Made by a program: the position numbers and the translations under genes
Shown: positions 1 to 5,916 of the stretch, piece by piece
How the letters are laid out: every line of letters begins with the position of its first letter
How positions within the stretch are numbered: position 1 is the stretch's first letter
Assembly: GCA_003644265.1 (NCBI GenBank)
Contig: QNBX01000207.1
Span: forward strand, 1-6,858
Direction of reading: 5' to 3'
DNA length: 6,858 nucleotides
From: Planctomycetota bacterium
GTDB taxonomy: Bacteria; Planctomycetota; B15-G4
The notes under the pieces: generated by a model
What the model was told of the DNA's origin: nothing
The model's input: only the letters and a program-made list of their open reading frames with translations
The model's database searches: none

Positions 1-15
1 GGCTGGTTGGTTCGA

Positions 16-115
16 CGAGGCTGGAGGTCCCACGGGGAGCCGGCGAGCCCGGTGCAGCGCGGGTTGGCAGTCGCCGGGACGCGGTGGGGGGGGGGGCTTT
101 GTATTTCCTATCCGT
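16..115 (+). repeat. Structured dispersed repeat, copy 1
   Basis: This 100-bp block is identical to copy 2 (2811-2907) at every base except the length of a G-run, which is 11 here (86-96) and 8 there. It is about 73% identical by eye to copy 3 over the part before the G-run. Stems visible: CCGGCGA (40-46) with TCGCCGG (71-77), enclosing CCCG (48-51) with CGGG (60-63). A weaker 5' hairpin pairs CCC (29-31) with GGG (35-37). After the G-run comes the conserved tail CTTTGTATTTCCTATCCGT. Homology with copy 2 stops sharply at both ends, so this is a discrete unit. It is not an REP of the RAYT type or an integron attC that I recognise. The strand is set by analogy with copies 2 and 3, which follow plus-strand genes. 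Confidence 0.85.
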
Positions 116-271
116 CTCTCCGTGGGCCAGCCTTTGGGGCCCAGGTCACGACACGCAGGCGAAAAAGCTGCATCTCTCCGAGCGAGCAGGACGCTTCTCC
201 ATCTCGCGATGTGCTTGGACACTGTTGCCCAATTTTGCCATCCTTCGGCTCCCGTCGAAGGGGTCACCGCC

Positions 272-445
272 ATGCCTGACTACCTGACCGTCCCCCAGGT
301 CGCCGAGCTGCTCCAGCTCTCCGAGAAGACGGTCTACCGCCTTGCCCAACGTGGGGAGTTGCCCGCGTTCAAGGTCGGTGGTTCGTGGAGATTTCGCCGC
401 CAGGACATCGACGACTGGGCTGCCAAGCAGGTCGAACGGAGGTGA
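272..445 (+). CDS. Excisionase-family helix-turn-helix DNA-binding protein
   Basis: A 57-residue protein that is essentially one MerR-like winged helix-turn-helix of the HTH_17/excisionase type. The family signature is clear: LTVPQVAELLQLSEKTVYRL (residues 5-24) forms the HTH, followed by GELPAFKVGGSWRF (28-41), the wing, and RRQDIDDW (42-49), the closing helix. The ATG at 272 is chosen because AAGGGG (258-263) lies 8 nt upstream and the domain starts right after it; upstream in-frame codons run towards the repeat. Members of this family bind DNA as phage or plasmid excision factors, or as small regulators and antitoxin-like proteins. No integrase gene is visible here, so a regulatory role for the two downstream ATPase genes (162 nt away) is as likely as excision. 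Which of these applies cannot be told from sequence. Confidence 0.88.
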   Translation: MPDYLTVPQVAELLQLSEKTVYRLAQRGELPAFKVGGSWRFRRQDIDDWAAKQVERR

Positions 446-606
446 GGTTGGAAGAGCTGATATGGAGCGAGGCCCGCGAACGAGCTGGCAGGAAGGGCGC
501 ACGTGACGACTCTCGAAAATAAGTCCGAGAATCCCGAAGGCCGCCGCGCGAGCGGCTGCGACCAAGTTTCCGCACTCCTTACGTGCCGTCGCTGGGAAGA
601 ACTGCG

Positions 607-1815
607 ATGACGAACTACACCGACAATGAACTAGCGACGCTGATGGGAGATCTTGAATCCGACTTGGTCGAGCGCAAGGAATCGTTCAATGGCAGTGCTC
701 CCACGAAGGTCCGCGAAGCCGTGTGCGCTTTCGCCAACGACCTGCCAGATCATCGACGGCCCGGAGTCGTCTTCATAGGCCTCCGCGACAATGGCACGCC
801 CTCCGGCCTTTCAATCACGGACGAACTGCTGCTCACGCTGGCCGACGTCAAGACTGACGGCAACATTGTGCCCCCACCGACGCTAACGGTGACGAAGCAC
901 GTAATCGGGGGTGCTGACCTCGCCGTTGTTACTGTTCAGCCAACGGATTCTCCTCCAGCACGATACAAGGGGCGCGTGTGGATACGCGTCGGCCCACGGC
1001 GCGCCACCGCCAGTGCGCAAGACGAGCGCATCCTGAACGAGCGTCGTCGTCATCATGACCAACCGTTTGACGCTCGGCCGATTCCTTCCGCCTCACTCGC
1101 CGACCTCAGTCGGGATGTATTCGAAAACGAGTACCTACCCTCCGCGTTCGCACCGGATGTTCTGGAAGCCAACAATCGGACCTTCGAGGAACGCCTAGCA
1201 GCCACGAAGATGATTATCGCCGCGGATGAGCCGACACCCACTGTCTCGGGAGTACTCGCCCTTTCGACGCGAACCCGCGACTTCCTTCCGGGCGCCTACA
1301 TTCAGTTTCTTCGCATTCAGGGCACGCAGCTGGGCGACCCGATCATCGACGAGAGCGTGGTCGATGGCACCTTGGGTGACGTACTACGTCGAATCGACGA
1401 GAAGCTCGAGGCACACATCACGACCGCTGTCAACATCACCACCGGCTCAGTCGAGTCGCGCCAAAGCACTTACCCCAAAGCTGCGCTCCAGCAACTAGTC
1501 AGAAACGCGGTCATGCACCGCACCTACGAGGCCACAAACGCTCCCGTTCGAGTCACTTGGTACGACGACCGCATTCAAATCACGAGCCCTGGGGGACCAT
1601 ACGGCGCAGTCCGGCAGGAGAACTTCGGTCAGCCAGGTGTGGCCGACTACCGCAACCCAACTCTCGCCGAAGCCATGAAAGTACTCGGCTTTGTCCAGCG
1701 CTTTGGCGTTGGGATTGCAACCGCACGCAGGTTGCTTGAGGAGAACGGCAATCCACCTCCGGAGTTTGACGTGCAAGCCAGCCTAGTCTCGGTAACTGTG
1801 GCGGTGGCCGGATGA
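607..1815 (+). CDS. Schlafen/AlbA_2-type ATP-binding protein (RecG-like putative regulator)
   Basis: A 402-aa protein with two recognisable parts. Residues ~15-145 match the Schlafen AlbA_2 nucleic-acid-binding fold: ERKESF (22-27), VVFIGLRDNG (54-63) and GRVWIRVGPR (122-131). Residues ~285-395 match the GHKL-like ATPase half of this family (HATPase_c_4): an N-box-like RNAVMHR (299-305), a DDRIQITSPGG motif (320-330), NFGQPG and RNP (339-351), and QRFGVGI (364-370). Such proteins are often annotated as ATP-dependent DNA helicase RecG-like or as transcriptional regulators; no helicase domain is visible. ATG 607 is preferred because GGGAAGA (594-600) precedes it; an in-frame GTG at 583 would add 8 residues. 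The stop overlaps the next gene's start (ATGA), implying translational coupling. Third codon positions look less GC-biased than in genes to the right, suggesting transfer. The cytoplasmic role is unknown; defence or element control is inference. Confidence 0.85.
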   Translation: MTNYTDNELATLMGDLESDLVERKESFNGSAPTKVREAVCAFANDLPDHRRPGVVFIGLRDNGTPSGLSITDELLLTLADVKTDGNIVPPPTLTVTKHVIGGADLAVVTVQPTDSPPARYKGRVWIRVGPRRATASAQDERILNERRRHHDQPFDARPIPSASLADLSRDVFENEYLPSAFAPDVLEANNRTFEERLAATKMIIAADEPTPTVSGVLALSTRTRDFLPGAYIQFLRIQGTQLGDPIIDESVVDGTLGDVLRRIDEKLEAHITTAVNITTGSVESRQSTYPKAALQQLVRNAVMHRTYEATNAPVRVTWYDDRIQITSPGGPYGAVRQENFGQPGVADYRNPTLAEAMKVLGFVQRFGVGIATARRLLEENGNPPPEFDVQASLVSVTVAVAG

Positions 1816-2792
1816 AGACAATTGCTTTCTTCAACAACAAGGGCGGCGTAGGCAAGACATCGCTCGTCTACCACTTGGCGTGGATGTACGCCGAACTCGG
1901 AGTGAGCGTGGTCGCTGCCGACCTCGATCCGCAGGCGAACCTGACGACCATGTTCCTTGACGAGAAGGCACTCGAGGGACTTTGGGTCGACGGCTCCCCT
2001 CGCACGGTGATGACGCCAATTCGTCCGTTGCTTGAGGGCGAGGGCGGGATCGAAGAGCCCGTCTACGAGGAGGTCAATGGCATTGCCCTTCTCGCCGGCG
2101 ACCTCTCTCTGTCGGCGTTCGAAGATGAGCTTAGCCTGCAGTGGTCTCGTTGCCTGGAGAAGGACAAGCGTGCATTTCGCGTCATCGCTGCATTCCACGA
2201 GGTCATCGCCCGGTGCGCTCGCGCTCGGGAGGCAGCGCTCGTCCTCATAGATGTCGGGCCGAATCTTGGGGCCATCAACCGCGCGGCCCTCATCGCTGCT
2301 GACCAAGTGGTCGTACCCCTTGCTCCAGATCTCTTCTCCCTGAAGGGCCTCGAAAACCTAGGGCCCCGCCTGCGCGCATGGCGGCAGGGCTGGACGGAAC
2401 GTCTCGCAAAGCGCCCCGAGGGTATGGACCTGCCCAGTGGGCTGATGGCACCGGCAGGCTACATAGTCATGCAACACGCTGTGCGTCTGGATCGTCCCGT
2501 CAAGGCCTACGGCCGTTGGATGGAGCGCATCCCACGTACCTATCGCGAGGCCCTCCTGGACGAACCGACCCAGGAAGGCGTAGCCATTGCGAACGACCCC
2601 TACTGCCTCGCGACGCTCAAGCATTTCCGGAGCCTCATGCCGTTGGCCCAAGAGGCCCGCAAGCCGATGTTCGCGCTACGCCCCGCAGACGGTGCCATCG
2701 GCGGGCACGCTCAGGCCGTCCAGGATTGCCACCGCGACTTCCTCAGCCTCGCTCGGGACATCGCCAGTCGTACCGGGATTGCGCTCGGATAG
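1812..2792 (+). CDS. ParA/MinD-like P-loop ATPase
   Basis: A 326-aa ATPase of the ParA class. It has the deviant Walker A KGGVGKT with signature lysine K10 and catalytic K15, Walker A' in DLDPQAN (D39), and Walker B LVLIDVGP (D147). The stretch after it, INRAALIAADQVVVPLAPD (155-173), is typical of ParA and Soj proteins. These form ATP-dependent dimers that bind DNA non-specifically and move or position cargo. The C-terminal ~130 residues (from ~195) are longer than in minimal chromosomal Soj proteins and I do not recognise them as a known add-on. No ParB gene or parS-like site follows. Its partner is instead the upstream AlbA_2 ATPase gene, overlapping by 4 nt (ATG 1812 within ATGA), so the two products are probably made together in fixed ratio. 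The gene ends 18 nt before repeat copy 2. Partition, defence or regulation are all open. Confidence 0.9.
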   Translation: MKTIAFFNNKGGVGKTSLVYHLAWMYAELGVSVVAADLDPQANLTTMFLDEKALEGLWVDGSPRTVMTPIRPLLEGEGGIEEPVYEEVNGIALLAGDLSLSAFEDELSLQWSRCLEKDKRAFRVIAAFHEVIARCARAREAALVLIDVGPNLGAINRAALIAADQVVVPLAPDLFSLKGLENLGPRLRAWRQGWTERLAKRPEGMDLPSGLMAPAGYIVMQHAVRLDRPVKAYGRWMERIPRTYREALLDEPTQEGVAIANDPYCLATLKHFRSLMPLAQEARKPMFALRPADGAIGGHAQAVQDCHRDFLSLARDIASRTGIALG

Positions 2793-2810
2793 CGAGATTC
2801 CGAAAGAGGC

Positions 2811-2907
2811 CGAGGCTGGAGGTCCCACGGGGAGCCGGCGAGCCCGGTGCAGCGCGGGTTGGCAGTCGCCGGGACGCGGTGGGGGGGGCTTTGTATTTCC
2901 TATCCGT
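2811..2907 (+). repeat. Structured dispersed repeat, copy 2
   Basis: A 97-bp copy identical to copy 1 outside the G-run, which is 8 nt here (2881-2888). Stems CCGGCGA (2835-2841) and TCGCCGG (2866-2872) enclose CCCG/CGGG. It begins 18 nt after the stop of the ParA-like gene and its tail abuts the 3' end of the minus-strand transposase remnant. On the minus strand the repeat stays open in the transposase frame, reading as NTKPPPPRP, so the present reading frame of that remnant runs into the repeat. No canonical terminator U-tract follows the hairpins. Near-perfect identity to copy 1 implies recent duplication, gene conversion or strong conservation. Confidence 0.88.
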
Positions 2908-3230
2908 TCGACGGGCGCATCGCCATCCAGGGCCTGATGACATCGCCCCTCGTTGTCGTCCGCCACGAACCCCCTCAGCACGCGCCCCAGGTGTCGCTCG
3001 ACCCGTGGGATGATGTGGTCCGTGCAATCACGGCGCCGCGTCCCGATCACGCGCTCGGCGAACCCGTTGCACCAAGGGCTGGCCTGGGGTGTGACGACAT
3101 CCTCGATGGCGAGCGCACTGACGTTGCGCCGAAACACGTCGCCGAGAATCGAGTCCCGGTCGCGGACGAGGTGCGTCACGTCGGGAACATCAAGGCCCAG
3201 CGCCTGGGCGAGCTGTTGGCGGACGGCTCT
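2907..3230 (-). pseudogene. DDE integrase-type transposase remnant (C-terminal catalytic part)
   Basis: On the minus strand a frame reads as the second half of an rve integrase core of the IS3/IS481 kind. It contains VRQQLAQALG, then HLVRDRDSILG carrying a catalytic Asp, then SPWCNGFAERVIG carrying the catalytic Glu (34 residues separate the first Asp of RDRD from this Glu). RHLGRVLRGFV, then CHQALDGDAPVER follow, a close parallel of the family's usual ending. The N-terminal HTH region and the first catalytic Asp are missing: upstream of about 3230 the frame stays open to about 3341 but no longer resembles a transposase. After DAPVER the usual C-terminal tail is replaced by sequence shared with the dispersed repeats, and the frame only stops near 2676, inside the ParA-like gene. 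It is therefore almost certainly inactive. The precise IS family is uncertain. Confidence 0.75.
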
Positions 3231-3464
3231 GTTCTCAAGCACGGGCCGCTGACGGTCGAGTCCGACGGCGCGATCGACCGTGGCCACGATGTTGCAGGCG
3301 TCCGTGGCGTCCTCGTCTTGGCAATCTAGCTGCGTCCGTCAGCGGGTGCTACGGTGAGGTCAGTTCATACTCGGTCAGGCGGACGGTGCCTCCAAGATGC
3401 ACTGGGGCACAATCGGGCGCTCTCTCTCGCGCCACATCACGAGATCCAACGAGGAGGTTGCCTC

Positions 3465-3929
3465 ATGCGTTCCGTCCTGCCCATGATGATCGCCGCACTC
3501 GCCGTCCTGGGATGCACGGCTCCCAAGGCCGATGGGGAGCTCCCATCCGGCGGGGAGCCACACGTCATGCAGATCCACTACCTCGAGATCGTGACCCCGG
3601 ACGTCGACGCCCTCTGCGCCGTCTACGCGGCGGCCAACGGGCTGGAGTTCGGCGAACCCGTTCCCGGCTTCGGATTCGCGCGCACGGCCCCCGTTCCGGG
3701 GGGAGGCATGGTCGGGGTGCGCGCGCCCATGCGTGACTCGGAAGACCCGGTGGTCCGACCCTACTGGCTCGTGGACGACATCGAGGCCGCGCTGGCCGCC
3801 GTGGACGCGGCCGGCTCCGTGGTCGCTCTCCCGCCGACGGAGATCCCCGGGGGCGGCACCTTCGCCATCTACATTGAAGGCGGGGTCGATCACGGTCTGT
3901 GGCAGTTGCCTGCAACCGACGGAGCTTGA
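3465..3929 (+). CDS. VOC/glyoxalase-fold lipoprotein
   Basis: A 154-aa secreted lipoprotein. The start at 3465 is well supported by GAGGAGG (3451-3457), 7 nt upstream, and by the signal peptide that follows: MRSVLPMMIAALAVLGC, with a lipobox-like VLGC giving lipid-modified Cys17 and a mature CTAP start. From about residue 34 the pattern is that of a vicinal-oxygen-chelate (glyoxalase/bleomycin-resistance) fold: MQIHYLEIVTPDVDAL opens the first beta-alpha unit, YWLVDDIEAALAAVDAAG (115-132) the second, and IPGGGTFAIYIEGGVDHGLWQL closes it. His38 and the terminal Asp/His region could supply metal ligands, but a full ligand set is not obvious. VOC proteins catalyse varied metal-dependent reactions or merely bind small molecules; the substrate is not predictable. 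An envelope-anchored VOC protein is less usual than a cytoplasmic one. The gene is monocistronic in appearance and strongly GC-biased at third positions. Confidence 0.82.
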   Translation: MRSVLPMMIAALAVLGCTAPKADGELPSGGEPHVMQIHYLEIVTPDVDALCAVYAAANGLEFGEPVPGFGFARTAPVPGGGMVGVRAPMRDSEDPVVRPYWLVDDIEAALAAVDAAGSVVALPPTEIPGGGTFAIYIEGGVDHGLWQLPATDGA

Positions 3930-4203
3930 GCCGCTTCCCGGCAGCGCCTGGAACGGGCGAGTGTCTCTCCGCCGTGCGTCTCCGAGAGTCCGTCCGCCGC
4001 CCCGACGATGCAACTTGACCGCTGCCACCACGGGCTGTCGAGCGCGGCGCGCCTGGAGGGCGACATGGCTCTGTGGCTCTGCCGACCTCGTCGACCAGAG
4101 AGTCGTTTGGTTGCTGATCGATGTTCCTGGTCACGTGCATCGGCCGAAGCCGTCCCGGGCGCTATCCTGTGTTGGGGAACACCGCGGACAGGAGATCACT
4201 CCC

Positions 4204-5346
4204 ATGTCGATCGTGGCACTGGCACTCATCGCGATTCTGCCCGCCTCGCCCAGTGACCCCTGGCCCGCTGACGCCGGTGTCGAGATCGCTCACGCCGGCC
4301 AGCCCGGCAAGCTCCCCCTCGGGTACGAGCCCAGCGGCGCGGTGTGGCACCCGTCGCTCGATGTCCTGGTGCTGGTGGATGACGGCGGCAACGTCTCGCT
4401 GCACGACGAGGACGGCGACATGCTCGCAAGCTGGGCGGTCGGGGGCGACCTGGAGGGCGTGGCTCTTCCCGATCCGGCCGGCACCTTGGTGTACCTGGGT
4501 CAGGAGCGCCCTGACGCCGTGCTGGCCTTCGACCTGGGTACCGGAGCGCTCACGGGGCAGAGCTGGGACCTCACGCCCTGGATGACCGGGCCTGCCAACC
4601 AGGGCCTGGAGGCGCTGACCTGCGTAGGTGACGTCGTCTACGCCGGGCACCAGGGCGAGGGCAGCATCTACGCGTTCGAGTTGGGGCCGGCTGGGGCCGT
4701 CACCCTGGTGGACACGCTGCCCTCGCCGCTGGGTCTCACCGATCTGTCGGGTCTGCACCACGACCCGATCACCGGGGTGCTCTTCGCGGTCCACGACGGA
4801 AGCAACACCATGCTGGAGATGACGCCGGCCGGGACGCTGCTGCGAGAGCTGGCCTTGCCGGGGAACGACCAGGAAGGCCTGGCGCTGGTCCCCGACTGCG
4901 GCTCGGGCGCGGCGCGCGTGTTCGTGGCCCAGGACAGCGGTCAGCTCTGGCGCTACGACGCCTACCCCAGCCCCTGCGCGTGGGTCTCGGTGGGTTCCGC
5001 GCTGGCGGGGGCCGCGGGCGAGCCCCTGCTCGTGGGCCAGGGTTCCCTCGCAGGCGGCAGCCACAACGCGGTCCTGCTCAGCGACGCGGCGCCCAACGCC
5101 ATCGCGGGCCTGTTCGCCAGCTTCGCCAGCACCCCGGTGCCCTTCAAGGGCGGCACCCTCGTGCCCTTCCCGTTCTTCGGCCCGTCCCTGTCGTCCACGA
5201 ACGCGGGCGGGGCGATCACGGTCGCCTTCAGCATGCCGCCGGGCGTGCCGGTGGGCACCGCCCTCTGGGCCCAGTGGGCCATCCAGGACGGCGGGGCTGT
5301 GAAGGGCGTGGCCTTGTCGAACGCGATCAACGGCGTCGTGCCGTAG
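4204..5346 (+). CDS. Secreted SdiA-regulated/YjiK-like beta-propeller protein with Planctomycetota-type C-terminal module
   Basis: A 380-aa protein. ATG 4204 is chosen over upstream in-frame codons because AGGAG (4190-4194) sits 9 nt before it and a hydrophobic N-terminus follows (MSIVALALIAILPASPS), a signal-like segment that oddly lacks basic residues. Residues ~25-255 form repeated beta-strand units of the SdiA-regulated/esterase-like propeller type: GYEPSGAVWHPSLDVLVLVDD, GDLEGVALPDPAGTLVYLGQ, NQGLEALTCVGDVVYAGHQ, DLSGLHHDPITGVLFAVHDG, NDQEGLALVPD. Residues ~258-380 are a separate domain with GQGSLAGGSHNAVLL, PFKGGTLVPFPF, a QWAIQDGGA motif and GVALSNAINGVVP at the very end. I recall this module at the C-termini of many secreted planctomycetal proteins; its job (surface display, sorting or binding) is not known to me. 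The function of the whole is unknown; ligand binding at the cell surface is inferred. Very strong GC third-position bias. Confidence 0.82.
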   Translation: MSIVALALIAILPASPSDPWPADAGVEIAHAGQPGKLPLGYEPSGAVWHPSLDVLVLVDDGGNVSLHDEDGDMLASWAVGGDLEGVALPDPAGTLVYLGQERPDAVLAFDLGTGALTGQSWDLTPWMTGPANQGLEALTCVGDVVYAGHQGEGSIYAFELGPAGAVTLVDTLPSPLGLTDLSGLHHDPITGVLFAVHDGSNTMLEMTPAGTLLRELALPGNDQEGLALVPDCGSGAARVFVAQDSGQLWRYDAYPSPCAWVSVGSALAGAAGEPLLVGQGSLAGGSHNAVLLSDAAPNAIAGLFASFASTPVPFKGGTLVPFPFFGPSLSSTNAGGAITVAFSMPPGVPVGTALWAQWAIQDGGAVKGVALSNAINGVVP

Positions 5347-5411
5347 TACTCATCGCGCGGTCTCGTTGGCATTCGTCACGCACGTCCTGTCCACAGGCTC
5401 GGCCTGGCCCG

Positions 5412-5514
5412 TCCGGCGAGCCTGGAGCTCCCTTGGCGGAGCTGGCGATGCCGATCCAGGCTGGAGTGGTTGTCGCCGGAGCGAGGTGGGGGGGGGCTTT
5501 GTTCTTCCTATGCG
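5412..5514 (+). repeat. Structured dispersed repeat, copy 3 (diverged)
   Basis: A homologue of copies 1 and 2, aligning end to end from 5417 with one single-base indel before a 9-nt G-run (5488-5496). The tail CTTTGTTCTTCCTATGCG differs from copy 1 at three positions. It folds even better than the others: TCCGGCGA (5412-5419) pairs perfectly with TCGCCGGA (5473-5480), GCCTGGA (5420-5426) with TCCAGGC (5455-5461), and AGCTCC (5426-5431) with GGAGCT (5438-5443) around a 6-nt loop. In the alternative pairing used by copies 1 and 2, CTGGCGA (5442-5448) meets TCGCCGG with a T-G wobble where copy 1 has C-G. It lies 65 nt past the stop of the propeller gene, same orientation. There is no transposase beside this copy. 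Confidence 0.75.
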
Positions 5515-5530
5515 CCGAGGTGCTTTGCAT

Positions 5531-5560
5531 GTGACCCGAAGCACCCCGAGCCGCTAGTAT
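5531..5560 (+). promoter_or_regulatory. Possible sigma70-like promoter for the 98-aa membrane protein gene
   Basis: GTGACC at 5531-5536 (4 of 6 matches to TTGACA) is followed after 18 nt by TAGTAT at 5555-5560 (4 of 6 matches to TATAAT). It sits directly downstream of repeat copy 3 and about 60 nt before the gene at 5620. Both boxes are weak and such matches are common by chance, so this is only a candidate. Confidence 0.2.
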
Positions 5561-5619
5561 TTGAGCTCCGAGCCGGCTCCCGGCCGGTAACGATCCCCGA
5601 CGCCGACCGGATCCCGACC

Positions 5620-5916
5620 ATGAAGCTCCGCCGCATCGATCCCGTTTCCTGTGCCAAGGTCTTCGGCCTGCTCTACGCCTTCATCGGTCTGCTGATGGGG
5701 GTGTTCACCAGCTTCCTCACGGTCTTGGGCAGTGCCGTAGCCAGCCAGTCTGGGGCGGAGTTTCCCGCGGTCGCGTTCGCGTTCGGTGGGGTGTTCGCGA
5801 TGTTCGTCGCGCCGATCGTCTACGGTTTGACGGGGGCGTTCGTGGGCTTGATCGGTGCCGCGCTCTACAACCTCATCGCGGGCAGGATCGGCGGCATCGA
5901 GCTGGAGCTCTCCTGA
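5620..5916 (+). CDS. Small conserved-type integral membrane protein
   Basis: A 98-aa protein beginning MKLRRIDPVSCAKVFGLLYA. It has a hydrophobic segment at about 13-40, a second at 49-70 and a glycine-rich third at 71-89 that ends in ALYNLIAG; the C-terminus GGIELELS is short and acidic. This layout resembles a family of small membrane proteins seen in Acidobacteria and Planctomycetota (short basic xRRIDPxS start, two or three helices, LYNxxAGxxGGIE ending), which I would place near the DUF3566-type proteins without certainty. No function is known to me. ATG 5620 fits the family-like start, although no strong ribosome-binding site precedes it; longer in-frame starts would reach into repeat copy 3 and are rejected. 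It stands alone, between the repeat and a gene-free stretch. Confidence 0.75.
   Translation: MKLRRIDPVSCAKVFGLLYAFIGLLMGVFTSFLTVLGSAVASQSGAEFPAVAFAFGGVFAMFVAPIVYGLTGAFVGLIGAALYNLIAGRIGGIELELS

Noticed and set aside
215..244. Promoter for the HTH gene (TTGGAC at 215-220)
   Set aside because: The -35-like box is fair, but the best -10 candidate at usual spacing (CATCCT, 239-244) matches only 3 of 6 positions.
7..287. Open frames running through repeat copy 1
   Set aside because: They translate a structured repeat and its G-run; similar frames open over copies 2 and 3 only because the DNA is shared and GC-rich.
442..522. A 26-codon GTG-start frame overlapping the HTH gene stop (GTGA)
   Set aside because: The overlap is suggestive of coupling, but the start is GTG with a weak ribosome-binding site, and the peptide (beginning VRLEELIWSEARERAG) matches nothing I recognise.
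1647..2306. 219-codon minus-strand frame opposite the ParA-like gene
   Set aside because: It crosses the AlbA_2/ParA junction in antisense and shows no family motif, while the plus strand has clear Walker motifs.
3733..4203. N-terminal extension of the propeller gene to 3733
   Set aside because: The extension overlaps the VOC lipoprotein gene in another frame and is Arg/Pro/Trp-rich; a ribosome-binding site and signal-like start lie at 4204.
3930..4203. Promoter search in the 274-bp gap before the propeller gene
   Set aside because: TATCCT at 4163-4168 resembles a -10 box, but no -35 match lies at a suitable distance; nothing else was recognised.
4162..5064. 300-codon minus-strand frame opposite the propeller gene
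   Set aside because: It is the antisense shadow of a strongly GC3-biased gene; its composition is Arg/Gly/His/Gln-rich with no domain.
16..5514. CRISPR array or integron attC sites
   Set aside because: The repeats are ~100 bp and 2.5-2.8 kb apart, with no spacers; they lack the attC core sites RYYYAAC and GTTRRRY at their ends.
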